Part shown: in pieces, positions 29,906 through 40,219 of the stretch
How positions within the stretch are numbered: position 1 is the stretch's first letter
How the letters are laid out: every line of letters begins with the position of its first letter
Origin: Anodontia alba
Taxonomy: Eukaryota; Mollusca; Bivalvia; Lucinida; Lucinidae
Assembly: GCA_964016985.1 (NCBI GenBank)
Contig: OZ024825.1
Span: 33,758,057-33,822,056 of the forward strand
Length of the DNA: 64,000 nucleotides
Direction of reading: 5' to 3'
Program-made: the position numbers and the translations under genes
Notes under the pieces: generated by a model
Databases searched by the model: none
The model's input: the letters and a program-made list of their open reading frames with translations, nothing else
What the model was told of the DNA's origin: nothing

Positions 29906-30295
29906 ACTGCATTTACTCAAAGTATTCCGACAGACAGACAGACAAGCCTGAACAGTGTGGACCCAAATCAGATGCCAAAGAATGCACTCATCCAGTAAAT
30001 TTCAGACACACTGACAGATATTAACCCTTGTCATGTTGAATAAATTAAGATGCCACGCCCACTTCTAATTTTCAGCTAATCAGATTACTTGATCCAGATT
30101 TTTGCTATATATTAACATTCTTATTAGCAAACAGTGCAGATCCAGATCAGTTGGCTTCTTCTGGAACTACACTGTTTGCAAAGTCAGGGTATATCCGGGT
30201 TCAGCAGGACTAGGGTTAAATGGACTTGCTCAACTTTTTGGACAAGTATGGTAATGCATCATGATGTCCCAATATTTAGGGTAAATGCTGTATAC
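29906..30295. mobile_element. Family A element (ATTTACCCTAA-end class) hosting a TTAA element
   Basis: CTGCATTTACTCAAAGTATTC and AATATTTAGGGTAAATGCTG are inverted ends (first in part). The interior CAGACACACTGACAGATA is interrupted at 30021 by TTAACCCTTGTC and resumes after 30219 as ATGGACTTGCTCAAC. Confidence 0.68.
30021..30219. mobile_element. TTAA-flanked family A MITE (CCCTTGTC ends) nested in a family A element
   Basis: TTAA 30021-30024 and 30216-30219. CCCTTGTCATGTTGAATAAA ... TTCAGCAGGACTAGGG. Hairpin GCAAACAGTGCAGATCCAGA has its right arm partly deleted. Confidence 0.75.
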
Positions 30296-30429
30296 AGCAG
30301 GCTTCAGATATTAATTTTGTCCTTATTTTTGACCAATATAAATAATATGGTCTTTTTCTAATTTCTGAAAAAAAAAATACATTCAGAACAATTTCCTATT
30401 ATCAGCACCCATAACACATTCTGAGGACA

Positions 30430-30635
30430 GATTTTTACACTTTGCATGCTGGGTAAAAATTTCAGTGGACAACATTTTGTAATATTTCTCTGATTTTTTG
30501 TAGAAAATAGAATCTGACACTTCATGCAATAGACAATTTGCATGAAGTGTCAGATCCTATTTTCTAGAAAAAATGATAAAAAAAAAAATTGTCGTCTGCT
30601 GAATCTGCCCATATCTGGTATAAGTGTTAATTTGA
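30430..30635. mobile_element. Family Dp MITE, tight hairpin
   Basis: TTACACTTTGCATGCTGGGT starts it and GGTATAAGTGTTAA ends it. Arms ATCTGACACTTCATGCAATA-GACAATTTGCATGAAGTGTCAGAT (in part) pair almost perfectly. ACACTTCATG differs from other Dp copies (ACATTTCATG) in both arms. Confidence 0.75.
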
Positions 30636-30674
30636 TGTCTTTCTTTAATACCTAGACCATGGCCAGAATAACTC

Positions 30675-30858
30675 CATAGCACTACTAGATAAGAGGGTTA
30701 TCCAGATAGATATTTTTCTTATTTCTCCATGAAATACATTGTAGGTACTCACCAGAAGCACCGGGCAATGGGGCTTCTAATGAGTACCCACAATATATGT
30801 TTTTTTGTTTGTTTTTTTATTTTTGGTTTAAAAAACATCTTATCTCGCGCTATGAATT
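30675..30858. mobile_element. Family C MITE
   Basis: ATAGCACTACTAGATAAGAGG and CATCTTATCTCGCGCTATG are the ends (first in part). The arms AGAAGCACCG/GGGGCTTCT pair. A T-rich insertion is in the right arm. Confidence 0.65.
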
Positions 30859-30909
30859 TATTAACACCTATAAAACTACAAACTTCAGGAATGTTATGTT
30901 ACATTACTC

Positions 30910-31140
30910 CCTATTAATGCTTAGCATGCTTGTTAAAAGTTTCAGCAGACGATATCTTGATTATTTTTTTTTTTTTTTTTTTTTTTTGTTATTTTCCCCA
31001 GAAAACAGGCTTTTGACATTTCATGCAAATTGTCTCTAGACAATTTGCATAAAATGTCAAAGCCTGTTTTCTGGAAAAATAAGAAAAGTATCATCAGTTT
31101 GTCATCTGCTGAATTAACCCAGAGAGTGGTAAAGGTTAAT
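30910..31140. mobile_element. Family Dp MITE
   Basis: TTAATGCTTAGCATGCTTG and CCAGAGAGTGGTAAAGGTTAA (in part) are the ends. The hairpin TTGACATTTCATGCAAATTG-TCTCTAGA-CAATTTGCAT is strong (shown in parts). Confidence 0.75.
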
Positions 31141-31246
31141 GACATTAAAACTGGGCCAATAAAAATATTTGAGTTCATATGAAAGCCCTTTAATCCTAAA
31201 TCAGGGCATACTGGACATATTTGATCCTAACTGTGTTTCTGTGGCG

Positions 31247-31475
31247 ATTAACCCTTAAAGCGCCAATCACAACCACAGCAGACGACATTCTAAAACATTT
31301 TAATTTTCTTTTTCTGAGTAAGAAAGTAAGACTTGACATTTTATGTGAATCAACTGCCAGGCAGATAATTCTCATGAAATGTCAAGCCTTACATTCTCTG
31401 TAAAATAATTAAAAAAAACAAAAAACAAAAAAACTCAGAATGCTGTCTGCTACAATTCTGCAATTTAAGGAGACT
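31247..31475. mobile_element. Family D MITE
   Basis: TTAACCCTTAAAGCGCCAAT at the left. GAATGCTGTCTGCTACAATT and GCAATTTAAGG at the right. Hairpin TTGACATTTTATGTGAATCA pairs with ATTCTCATGAAATGTCAA. Confidence 0.72.
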
Positions 31476-31482
31476 AAAATAA

Positions 31483-31677
31483 CCATATTTACCCTAAATG
31501 TTAGGACACTAACTCCTTTGCATACTTGTACTAAAATTTCAATGACATGATTTTAGTACCTGTTGCTACATCTAAAAACTGAGGGATGAGATGCCACATT
31601 CTACAGAGTCGCACCTGGATTCACACTCTTTGCTCAGGCATGACTGTCCAAATACTTAAAGTAATTACAGTATAGTG
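31483..31677. mobile_element. Family A element, ATTTACCCTAA-end class, core lost
   Basis: AACCATATTTACCCTAAATG and CAAATACTTAAAGTAATTAC ends, with CTGAGGGATGAGATGCCACA and ATTCACACTCTTTGC inside. Confidence 0.55.
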
Positions 31678-31679
31678 CA

Positions 31680-32965
31680 AGAAGTCTTTTCAGAGAAAAT
31701 ACATGTTCCCCGACCCCCAACATTCTCAGTTACATACTGACCTTGAAAACAAGGTCAAGGTCATGAAAATCAAAACAACTCAAAGACATGTCCCAATGAT
31801 ATATTAATGCAAGTTTTATGAAACTCCCAAGTCCAGTCTGACCTGAATCCATGTACTGGTTCATGTGAAATAGTGTTCAAAGTTGTTTTTTTTTCTTTAA
31901 AATAATTAGTGCAAGTCCAGTGGTGATCTTGAAATTTGGGTCAATGTCAACAAAATATAATCAGCAATTAAGACCATCCCAGTTATCCTATATACCAAAT
32001 CTGACCAGAATCCATCAACTGGCTATGGAAATAGGCATTGAAATGGTTTATTTAAATAGTGGAGGTCCCATGCTGATCATGAAAATTGGGTCAGGGTTAC
32101 TAAAATCTAATCAGCAATTAAAAGCATCCCTGTTATACTATATACCAAGTCTGACCTCGAGTCGGCAACATTCTTTTGAGGAGATTTGATCATGAAATAT
32201 TTTCTATGGTCATTCTCTCCCTTCCATTGATCCAAGAAGGGCAATTGTCAGTTACTGGCGAAAGAATGTGCACAATACTGGTTAACCGCTTTGAGGTCTA
32301 AGCCAGCCCAGTAAAAATGTAGTTAGGTAAACTGACTGCACTTGACATGAGCCCATTGGGTTGACTGGGCTGTAAAATCTCAACACAAACAAAAACCAAG
32401 TCTGACCAGAATCCATCAACTGGTTATGGAGACAGTGCATTGAAAAGCTTTATTTGAATAGTTTGTGGTGACCTTGAAACTTGCGTCATGCTTACCAAAA
32501 TACAATCAGCAATTGACTCTTCATGTCATACTATATTTCTAGTCTGACTAGAATCTGTCAAATGGTTATGGAGATAAAGAGCTGAAATGCTGTGTTTAAA
32601 TAGGGTGCCCCATGGTGACCTAGAAAATTATCTCAAACTCACCAAAATTGAATCAGTTCATCATCTGGTCCCAATGATATATCAAAGCAAATTTGGTAAG
32701 AATCTGCTTGCTGGTAGATGAGATATCACGCAGACAAGTTTTAGTCCAGCAGTGACCTTGAAAATTAGGTTGAGTCATTAAAACCTAATTGCAGTTCATA
32801 ACCTAATCCCAATGATATATCTCTGTAAATTTGACAAGAATCTGCAGACTGAGTCATGAGATATTGCACAGACAAAACTGTGTGCTTAAATTTGACAGTT
32901 TTAGTCCATCACTGACCTTAAAGATTATGTCAAGGTCATCAACAACATACTAAACACAAAATTTA
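31680..32965 (+). repeat. Degenerate tandem array (GACCTTGAAAATTRGGTCAAGG units), with SINE insertion
   Basis: AGAAGTCTTTTCAGAGAAAA starts it, matching 54183 onward. TCTGACCAGAATCCATCAAC-type landmarks recur at about 31833, 32001, 32403 and 32543, i.e. 140-170 bases apart once the SINE is removed. GACCTTGAAA and GGTCA motifs recur. Related fragments lie at 52640-52970 and 54183-54560. Confidence 0.65.
32157..32394 (+). mobile_element. SINE-1, 5'-truncated, 13-bp target duplication
   Basis: ACCAAGTCTGACC lies at 32144-32156 and 32395-32407. The insert starts at GAGTCGGCAACATTC, so the tRNA-like head is missing while the tail is intact. Truncation at the 5' side with a clean duplication fits incomplete reverse transcription. 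Confidence 0.88.
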
Positions 32966-32984
32966 AAATTAAAGAAGAATGGAA

Positions 32985-33290
32985 AATGGATAAATGGATA
33001 AAAGGTGTTTTGAGTGGAAAGAGGGGAGGGGGGGGGGTGGTGGTGGAGGTGTGGGGCAGCCAAGGAAAAGAAGTTATATAGCCTTCACAAAAGCCTTTAT
33101 GCTCAACTATCAGCGCTTACAATTTCCACTCCATTTCAATTACGAAAGATTTGAGTTAGCAAATCTCTGTGCAAGAGAGTAAAAAAGACTTGTTTACTGT
33201 ATGAAAACAAACTTTCTTCTATCCAGGATTTCTTCCTGATTCTCTTTTTGAAACTTAGATTGTATAAATGTTCAAATACTGCAATTAACC
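32985..33290. other. Unrecognised sequence with a G tract
   Basis: A G-rich run lies at 33023-33055 (GGGGGGGGTGGTGGTGGAGG, in part). A 62-codon frame overlaps it and has no recognisable domain. Confidence 0.4.
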
Positions 33291-35395
33291 CATTTAAGTG
33301 CCAAGCAAAATTATGGCAAACAACATTATGAATTCTTCTATTTAACTTTTCAGAGAAATAAGTCTTGACATTTCATGTGAATCTTCTGCTTGGCAGATGA
33401 TTCACATAAAATGCAACACCTATTTTCTGTAAAAACAAGCAAATTCCATGGGGAATTTATGTCCCCTGCCTAATTTTTATTTGAGGTGTTAAAAATGCTA
33501 AAGTTAACCAGAGGAGCACTGGTCCTGTATCAAATACCTAAGTATTGAAGCAGGAAACCAGTGATAAAAAATAATTTCAAGATTCTGAAAAAAACCACAT
33601 GCATATCTTCAGACCATCCTTAAAGCACCTGTAAAAATTCAAAGGATCGGCTTAAAACTGTGGTAGGAGTTACTGGGTCAAGGTACCTACTCCCTATACG
33701 CTTCTGTAGTATTAGAACTCAAAAAATGTCTGTTAAAAATGCAGAAAAAGTGGTAAAAAATTATTTCAGGATTCTGAAAAAACCACATGCATATCTTCAG
33801 GCCATCCTAAAAGCCCTTGTAAAGTTTCAAAAGGATCGGACAAAAACTGTGGGAGGAGTTAAGGGGACAAGGTGCCTGCACCCTATATACTTCTGCAATA
33901 TTAGAACGCAAAAAATGTCTAAGTTAAAAATGCAGAAAAAGTAATAAAAAAATATTTCAGGATTCTGAAAAATCCACATGCATATCTTCAGGCCATCCTA
34001 AAAGCCCACATAAAGTTTCAAAAGGATCGGCCAAAAACTGTGGGAGGAGTTAAGGGGACAAGGTACCTACTCCCTATAGACTTCTGTAAAATTAGAACTA
34101 AAAAAATGTCTAAGTTCAAAACGTGTAAAAAGTGATAAAAAATAATTTCAGGATTCTGAATAAACCACATGCATATCTTCAGACCATCCTTAAAACACCT
34201 GTAAAGTTTCAAAAGGATCGGCCAAAAACTGTGAGAGGAGTTAAGGGGACAAGGTACCTGCTCCCTATATACTCCTGTAGTATAAGAACTCAAAAAATGT
34301 CTAAGTTAAAAATGCGGAAAAAGTAATAAAAAATTATTTCAGGATTCTGACAAAACCACATGCATATCTTCAGGCCATCCTGAAAGTCCATGTAAAGTTT
34401 CAAAAGGATCGGCCAAAAACTGTGGGAGGAGTTAAGGGGACAAGGTACCTACTCCCTATACACTTCTGTAGTATTAGAAATCGAAAAATGACTAAGTTAA
34501 AAATGCGGAAAAAGTGATAAAAAATTATTTCAGGATTCTGAAAAAACCACATGCATATCTTCAGGCCATCCTTAAAACACCTGTAAAGTTTCAAAAGAAT
34601 CGGCCAAAAACTGTGGGAGGAGTTAAGGGGACAAGGTACCTGCTTCCTATACACTTCTGTAGTATTAGAACTCAAAAAAAGTCTAAGTGAAAAATGCGGA
34701 AAAAGTAATAAAAAATTATTTCAGGATTCTGAAAAAACCACATGCATATCTTCAGGCCATCCTAAAAGCCCATGTAAAGTTTCAAAAGGATCGGCCAAAA
34801 ACTGTGGGAGGAGTTAAGGGGACAAGGTACCTACTCCCTATACACTTCTGTAGTATTAGAACTCAAAAAATGTCTAAGTTAAAAATGTGGAAAAAGTGAT
34901 AAAAAATTATTTCAGGATTCTGAAAAAACCACATGCATATCTTCAGGCCATCCTAAAAGCCCATGTAAAGTTTCAAAACGATCGGCCAAAAACTGTGGGA
35001 GGAGTTAAGGGGACAATGTACCTACACCCTATAGACTTCTGTAATATTAGAACTCAAAAAATGTCTAAGTTAAAAATGCAGAAAAAGTGATAAAAAATTA
35101 TTTCAGGATTCTGAAAAAACCACATGCATATCTTCAGACCATCCTTAAAACACCTGTAAAGTTTCAAAAGGATCGGACAGAAACTGTGGGAGGAGTTAAG
35201 GGGACAAAGTACCCACTAAAAACTCGGAACCACGCACCACGCACCACGCACCACGCCCCACGGAAAACCAAAAACAGTGTCCCTCCACTTTTCTTCGAAA
35301 AGGCGGGGGACAATAAAAAAAAATTCAAAATGTAGTCCGCTGCTGTCGTAAGCTGTTCTTGCTGTCCCAATTTTAAGAGTATTTACCCAATATGT
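33286..35395. mobile_element. Family D MITE split by a TRE-2 element
   Basis: The left part has TTTAAGTGCCAAGCAAAATT and hairpin CATTTCATGTGAATCTTCTG / CAGATGATTCACATAAAATG, breaking at CTGTAAAA. After 35316 AAATTCAAAATGTAGTCCGC-TGCTGTCG (in part) continues the family. Confidence 0.65.
33435..35316 (+). mobile_element. TRE-2: tandem-core element with 191-bp units
   Basis: The start ACAAGCAAATTCCATGGGGAATTT contains hairpin AAATTCC-ATGG-GGAATTT (string given in part), then GTCCCCTGCC. The core has nine 191-bp units: landmark CCACATGCATATCTTCAG at 33783, 33974, 34165, 34356, 34547, 34738, 34929, 35120. An (ACCACGC)n tract lies at 35231-35262. The 3' end has hairpin CTTTTC-TTC-GAAAAG, then GCGGGGGACAATAA. 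GGCGGGGGAC inverts the early GTCCCCTGCC with one mismatch. No sequence is shared with TRE-1 but the plan is the same. The 82- to 94-codon frames inside are repeats, not genes. Confidence 0.82.
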
Positions 35396-35565
35396 GAACC
35401 ACCAAGATCAAGGTCACTGAACATTTTTGCCATCAGTTCAGTAGTTTGCAGTTTCTGCACATAATCTATTCAGATGACCTGTGAAGTTCCTGACAAGACT
35501 ATGTACACAGCAGGTCTGGTGCTGTTTTGTTTACATATGGTACACAGCTCTAGATATGGTATGGT
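35395..35565. other. Short unrecognised stretch
   Basis: GATCAAGGTCACTGAACATT and CTGTGAAGTTCCTGACAAGA hint at a fragment of the GACCTTGAAAATTRGGTCA-type array; nothing else is recognised. Confidence 0.35.
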
Positions 35566-35945
35566 AAATGTCCTAAAATTTCGAACACCAAAGTGTCTGA
35601 CAAAATGACATATGCAAACAGTGCAGACCCAGATCAGACTGCTCCTGAAGAAGCAGTCTGATCAGGGTCTACACTGTATGCCATTCCACTAAATAGTTTA
35701 AGAAACAACTGCATAAAAAGCAAAATTTGTATGGAATAAAGTGTTTACTTTATATTCTATATCTTTTTTTGTCTAAATTTTGCTTTTGTATGCAGTATTT
35801 TTCAACATACTTAGTGGAAAATCAAACAGTGTAGACCCTGATCAGACTGCTCCATCAGGAGCAGTCTGATCTGGGTCTGCACTGTTTGCATATGTTATTT
35901 CATTGGTAGCTTTAATGTATGAAAAATTAGGAAATTTACTGTACC
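35565..35945. mobile_element. Compound palindrome: two family A hairpins inside one larger inverted repeat
   Basis: The ends GTAAATGTCCTAAAATTTC and AAAAATTAGGAAATTTACTG are inverted. Each half holds a complete hairpin (35610-35690 and 35828-35892) with inner arms CAGACTGCTCC/GGAGCAGTCTG-type. Centre blocks CCACTAAATAGTTTAAG and AAGCAAAATTTG pair with CTAAATTTTGCTTTTG and CTTAGTGG. The whole could fold as three linked hairpins. Confidence 0.78.
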
Positions 35946-35999
35946 TTTTTTTTTTCACCCAAAATGTACATAATAGCTATAAACAAGGCACCCTTTTTT

Positions 36000-36170
36000 C
36001 AACCAAAAAGTTATGATATTTTTCTTTTATCTCCATGAAAACATATATTTTGGGTATTCATTAGAAGTGCCTCAGCTAATGAGTACCCACAACCTATTCT
36101 TTCTTTGCAAAATTAGAGAGGAAATATTTATCTGGGAAGCCCTCTCACCTAGATCTATGTCATGCATAAG
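36000..36170. mobile_element. Family C MITE, one arm shortened
   Basis: CACCCTTTTTTCAACCAAAA begins and CTCTCACCTAGATCTATG ends. TTGGGTATTCATTAGAAGTG-CCTCAG (in part) faces CTAATGAGTACCCACAACC. Confidence 0.65.
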
Positions 36171-36197
36171 GCTGTTTTTCCTGAGGTCCTGATCAAG

Positions 36198-36412
36198 TAT
36201 TAACCCTTTGCATGCTGAAGGTGAAAACAGCTATTACAAGTACTACTTTTAATTATTTTTCCCTGTAAATGAGCATCGCAAGGAGACAATTTGCATGAAA
36301 TGTCAAATCACATTTTCTGGGAAAAAATATGATAAAAATTCTAAAATGTTGTTGAAAGATGTTTTTAAATGTTGTCTACAGATATTTAAATTCATCCTTT
36401 TCAGGGTTAAAG
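36198..36412. mobile_element. Family Dp MITE, left arm deleted
   Basis: TTAACCCTTTGCATGCTGAAG starts it (in part). GGAGACAATTTGCATGAAATG is the surviving arm (in part). It runs into the next element at GGGTTAAAGC. Confidence 0.6.
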
Positions 36413-36612
36413 CATTACCACACTCTGGGCAAAGTCAGCAGATGACAAAATTGGTGATATTTTTCTTATTTTTCCCAGTAAACAGGATTTGATGTTTCAT
36501 GCAAATTGTCTCGAATGGAGACAATTTGCATGAATCAAAACCTGCTTTCTGGGAGACATAAGAAAAATATTTTAATATGTTGTCTGCTGAAAATTTTACC
36601 CAGCATTCACCC
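36406..36612. mobile_element. Family Dp MITE
   Basis: TTAAAGCATTACCACACTCTG starts it (in part). Hairpin TTCATGCAAATTGTCTCGAA pairs with GGAGACAATTTGCATGAA. AAATTTTACCCAGCATTCAC is the right end, abutting family D at 36609. Confidence 0.7.
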
Positions 36613-36825
36613 TTAAAGCGCCAATCACAACTGCAGCAGACAACATTTATTTATTTTTTATTTTTTTCAGAGAAAACAAGTCTTGACATTTCCTGTGAAT
36701 CATCTGCTTGGCAGATGATTCACATGAAATGTCAAAACTTGTTTTCTCTGAAAAAATAATAAAAAAAAAAATTTGAATGTCGTCTGCTACAAATTTTGCT
36801 TGGCGCTTTAAGCGTTTAGAGTTAA
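36609..36825. mobile_element. Family D MITE, near-perfect hairpin
   Basis: CCCTTAAAGCGCCAATCACA and GGCGCTTTAAGCG ends. Arms CTTGACATTTCCTGTGAATC-ATCTGC and GCAGAT-GATTCACATGAAATGTCAA (in parts) pair, with AGAGAAAACAAG/CTTGTTTTCTCT outside. Confidence 0.8.
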
Positions 36826-37008
36826 AGCTCTTACTGTGGAGAAAGTGTTTCTAGACAGTACCTTGCACACCCATGCACGAATGATCACACAGGTATATAA
36901 ATTGTACATACCCCAAATAGTCGAAATTACACGATTAAATACTCCCGTCACAGTTGGTAGTAGTATCATTTAAATCATATTTGATCCATTCAGCAGAGAA
37001 AAAGCACC
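36825..37008. other. Short unrecognised stretch
   Basis: No repeat family or reading frame recognised. Confidence 0.35.
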
Positions 37009-37220
37009 TTAACACTTAGTCTGCCAGGTAAATATTTCAGCAGATGACAAATTCATGATATTCTTAATCTTCTTTTCCTAGAAAACATGATCTGATATTT
37101 TATGCAAATGGTCTACTTCTGAAACAATTTGTCACATCATATTTTCTGAGAAAAATATGAAAAATATTATGAAATTGCTGTCTGCTGGCTTTATCCAGAG
37201 CATGCCAATTGTTAAACTTA
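37008..37220. mobile_element. Family Dp MITE, diverged
   Basis: TTAACACTTAGTCTGCCAGG and AGAGCATGCCAATTGTTAA ends. Hairpin eroded to TTTTATGCAAATGGTC / GAAACAATTTG. Confidence 0.6.
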
Positions 37221-37530
37221 GTATATAACGACCAGCCCGCGTCCAGCCTTGTAACATTGCAATTGTCACTGGGGCAAATCATGACTATCATGATACTATC
37301 ACTATCAGAGAAACCCCTATCACATTACTATTACTATCAAGGATCTAATATCACGATACATCACTGTACTATCACAATCACACAGTATTTTAATGAATTT
37401 CACTGATTTTATAAAGACCGGACTGCCTGTACAGCTACCTAACATTACTGCCCTCTCAAATATCAGCTTTGCCACCATTTTAACATACATTTTTGCAAAG
37501 CAGAAGACTTCTTTATTCTCATACTTTGTT
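37220..37530. other. AT-rich region rich in CTATCA/ATCAC motifs
   Basis: Short motifs like TCACTATCA recur irregularly at 37265-37385 and again around 37885-37960 and 38165-38230, suggesting a dispersed simple repeat broken by insertions. Confidence 0.4.
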
Positions 37531-37540
37531 AATTCAGACA

Positions 37541-37827
37541 CTGATTGTGTTGTGGTTTAACAACACGTCACCCTTGTTGATCATTTTGTGTCATCTCCCA
37601 GAGAAAGGGAGAAGAGAGATAGAAGAGAAAGTAAAAGAGATGAAAGAGAGGGTCAGGGGAGAAAGAGGTAAATGAACAAAAGTGAAGAAACAGAAGAAAT
37701 AAAAACATTCCCCCTCTGTCCTTACCTGCTGCAAGGATAGCAGGCCTTGCCCAACTGTAAGCCAATATCAGCTGGACGCCCCAGTGACGCAAGATATACA
37801 ACACCTTTGCCTCACCCAACCACCCCC
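37541..37827 (+). mobile_element. SINE-2, complete copy with 11-bp target duplication
   Basis: TAATTCAGACA at 37530-37540 and TAATTTAGACA at 37828-37838 flank it, one mismatch. The insert starts CTGATTGTGTTGTGGTTTAA and ends CTCACCCAACCACCCCC. This copy and 8197-8485 together define the element boundaries. Confidence 0.82.
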
Positions 37828-37962
37828 TAATTTAGACAAAAAAGCTTCAGAATGGTATTACAGAAGGAGAAAATCTACGGGGACAAAAACTATCAAAACT
37901 ATCGATAGCTGAAAAGATTATTGGTGATAGTTATCAATAGCTGAAAACACTATCACAATAGA

Positions 37963-38165
37963 CCTACATAGGTCTAGATAAGGGAGTGTATCCGGTAAAT
38001 ATTTTTCTTATTTCTCCACAAAAACATATGTTGTGGGTACTCATTAGAAGCGCCTCAACTAGACACTTCTAATGAGTACCCACAACATACGTTTTCGTGG
38101 AGAAATAAGAAAAATATCAATACTTTTGGATTGAAAAAAGTGCCTTAACCAGTGCTATGGACCTA
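37963..38165. mobile_element. Family C palindromic MITE, well preserved
   Basis: GGTCTAGATAAGGGAGTGTA and GCCTTAACCAGTGCTATGG ends. Arms CACAAAAACATATGTTGTGG and CCACAACATACGTTTTCGTG pair; tip GAAGCGCCTCA-ACTAGACACTTC. Confidence 0.8.
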
Positions 38166-38370
38166 TCATGGCAGTCACTATCATGATGCATCGATATATC
38201 ATGTATCATCACTCCCCTAATTGTCACCATAAGCACTGTACAGCTCTAACCATACAAGAGCCAGTCTAGAATGCGGTACAAATGCACAGGCTGGTCTGGA
38301 CTAGGCCTAATGTCATTGTAGTTTTTCGTATGTCATAAATCAAGCTTTTTTTAAGCGACTTGCTCTACGG

Positions 38371-38570
38371 TTAACCTTCAAAGAGCAATTCAAAATTGTA
38401 GCAGACAACATTCTAATTTTTTTTCTATTGAGCCAAGAAAATAAGCTTTGTCATTTCACGTGAATCATCTGACTAGCTGATAATCTACATAAATGATAAG
38501 CTCTATTTTCTCAGAAAAAAAAAAAAAAGCTGCCTGCTGCTATTATGACTGGGGCTGTAAGGGTTAACTT
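38371..38570. mobile_element. Family D MITE
   Basis: TTAACCTTCAAAGAGCAATTC (in part) and GGGGCTGTAAGGGTTAA ends. Arms TCATTTCACGTGAATCATCTG and AGCTGATAATCTACATAAATGA (in part) pair imperfectly. Confidence 0.68.
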
Positions 38571-39015
38571 TGATTTGCTAAATTTCAGAATAAGAAAATG
38601 ATATTTTTTTTAAATATTTTATTCTGATCAGGGTCTACACTGTTTGCCAAGTTCCAGTGGTTTTCAGAGACATCCTTAGGTAGTAAAATATTAGAAAATA
38701 CATGGTAAGATGTCCCAAGTATTCAGAGTAAATACAGTAATGCATTCTTACATGTACATTTTTATCACTATATCAAAAGTTAAGACAGTAACTATTACAT
38801 TTGTATGACAGAGTAACATAAGCATCTGTCAGATCAAAAACAGAAAGAAAAAAAACAACTTAATATATGCCATCACAAACTTTCAAAATACTCAACATCA
38901 TAAGTTATGGACTAATGCAAAAAGGCATATGTTCGCAATGAATGTATCTAAAATGGAGGACCTTGACAAACCTCATACATGTATCTTGATAGGATCAAAA
39001 TCAGAGGAAAAATAA
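38570..39015. other. Mostly unrecognised; one family A remnant
   Basis: CTGATCAGGGTCTACACTGTTTGCC at 38624-38648 (in part) and ATGTCCCAAGTATTCAGAGTAAA at 38710-38732 are the right half of a family A element whose left half is gone. The rest is unrecognised. Confidence 0.45.
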
Positions 39016-39017
39016 GA

Positions 39018-39623
39018 ACCGTATTTGACCTAATTACCGCACCATGCGCTTAGATTTTTTTCAAAAATACTCGGAAAACTTGTGGTACAAGTTGTGGTAC
39101 TCTATACTATGGGTATACTTAAAAAAAAAAGAACCAAGAAAAGATGAGCGAAGGACTCATCAATTTGTTTGTGTTGAGGTTTTACGGTCCATTCAACCCA
39201 ATGGGGTCATGCTGAGTGCAGTCAGTTTACCTAACCACATGTTTACTGGGCAGACTTAGTCCTCTAAGCGGTTAACCAGTATTAAGCACATTCTTTTGCC
39301 AGAAACTGACAACTACCCTTCTTGAATCAGCGGAAGGGAGAGAATGATAAAGGACTCATCAAATGATGCTTATGCAATGCTTTTTTTTCTTCTGATTTTC
39401 TTTATAAATGTATATGTTAGTAGTATAGGGTGAAACCCTATACTACTTATGTTGTAGGTACTCGTTTGAATTGCACTGACAAGTCGATGCAAGTCAAAAG
39501 AGTTCCCACAACATATGCCTTTATAAAGAAGTAGATATAAGTACACTGACTGCAACCTGAAAACTACTGGATTGCCTGACTGTGCATTTATAGGGTATGT
39601 GCGGTAATTAGGTCGAATACGGT
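39018..39623. mobile_element. DNA element with 25-bp terminal inverted repeats, containing a SINE
   Basis: The left terminus 39018-39042 begins ACCGTATTTGACCTAATTAC and the right terminus 39599-39623 is its inverted copy with one mismatch (TTAGGTCGAATACGGT). The interior includes a family C-like arm pair (TGTTGTAGGTACTCG / GAGTTCCCACAACATATG) and GGGTGAAACCCTATACTAC hairpin sequence. No transposase. Confidence 0.75.
39164..39349 (-). mobile_element. SINE-1, 5'-truncated, 13-bp target duplication
   Basis: AAGGACTCATCAA lies at 39151-39163 and 39350-39362. Only the 3' ~186 bases of the SINE are present, cut at TCATTCTCTCCCTTCCGCTG (minus strand). Confidence 0.88.
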
Positions 39624-39676
39624 AAGTTATCAAAATTTGAAATTTCAAACTGCTTTTATGAGTACCGCAATTTTGT

Positions 39677-39792
39677 ATTTTATGAGGCATTATGACATCA
39701 CAGAGCCTTAATTAAAAAAGCAAAAATATTGCATTTTATAAGGCTTTATGACATCACAGAGCCTTAATTAAATATGCAAAGCATAAACAAAT
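39677..39792 (+). repeat. 56-bp direct duplication
   Basis: GACATCACAGAGCCTTAATT occurs at 39694 and 39750, preceded each time by ATTTTATRAGGC. Confidence 0.85.
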
Positions 39793-40219
39793 GATATTCT
39801 GAGCAATATTTTACCTCTATTTTTTTGGTATTTAGCTTCTTTACTAGACATTAAATGATTTTGCTTGAAAACTGCCATGTTTTATGGCAGAAAGACGATC
39901 TTATTTTATAGGCTAAAATGTTAAGAACTTCATTAAATATATTTAAAATGGTGCCACCCATAACGGCCGGTAGTTTTGAAATCTTAAACTTTTGTAGTTT
40001 TAATCTTTTGGATCAAATTTACATCAAAATGCAGCACTTATGAAACTCTTTCATCTCAAATACATGTACATTGTTTGCCATGTTGCTTTTCCTATAAGTA
40101 TTTTTCTTATTTCTCCAGACTCAGAGTGGCAATTCTAATATATCTGTGGTCATGATGAACTGTAACACAGCTCTTGATAACAGGATATCCAGATACATGT
40201 GTTTCTTATTTCTCCATGA
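39792..40219. other. Mostly unrecognised AT-rich sequence
   Basis: CTTATTTCTCCA at 40108-40119 and again at 40206-40217 are family C-like fragments. No gene seen. Confidence 0.4.

Noticed and set aside
33660..35335. Repeated 64-94-codon frames on both strands
   Set aside because: They are the 191-bp TRE-2 units, with no start context, splice signals or domains, and both strands are equally open.
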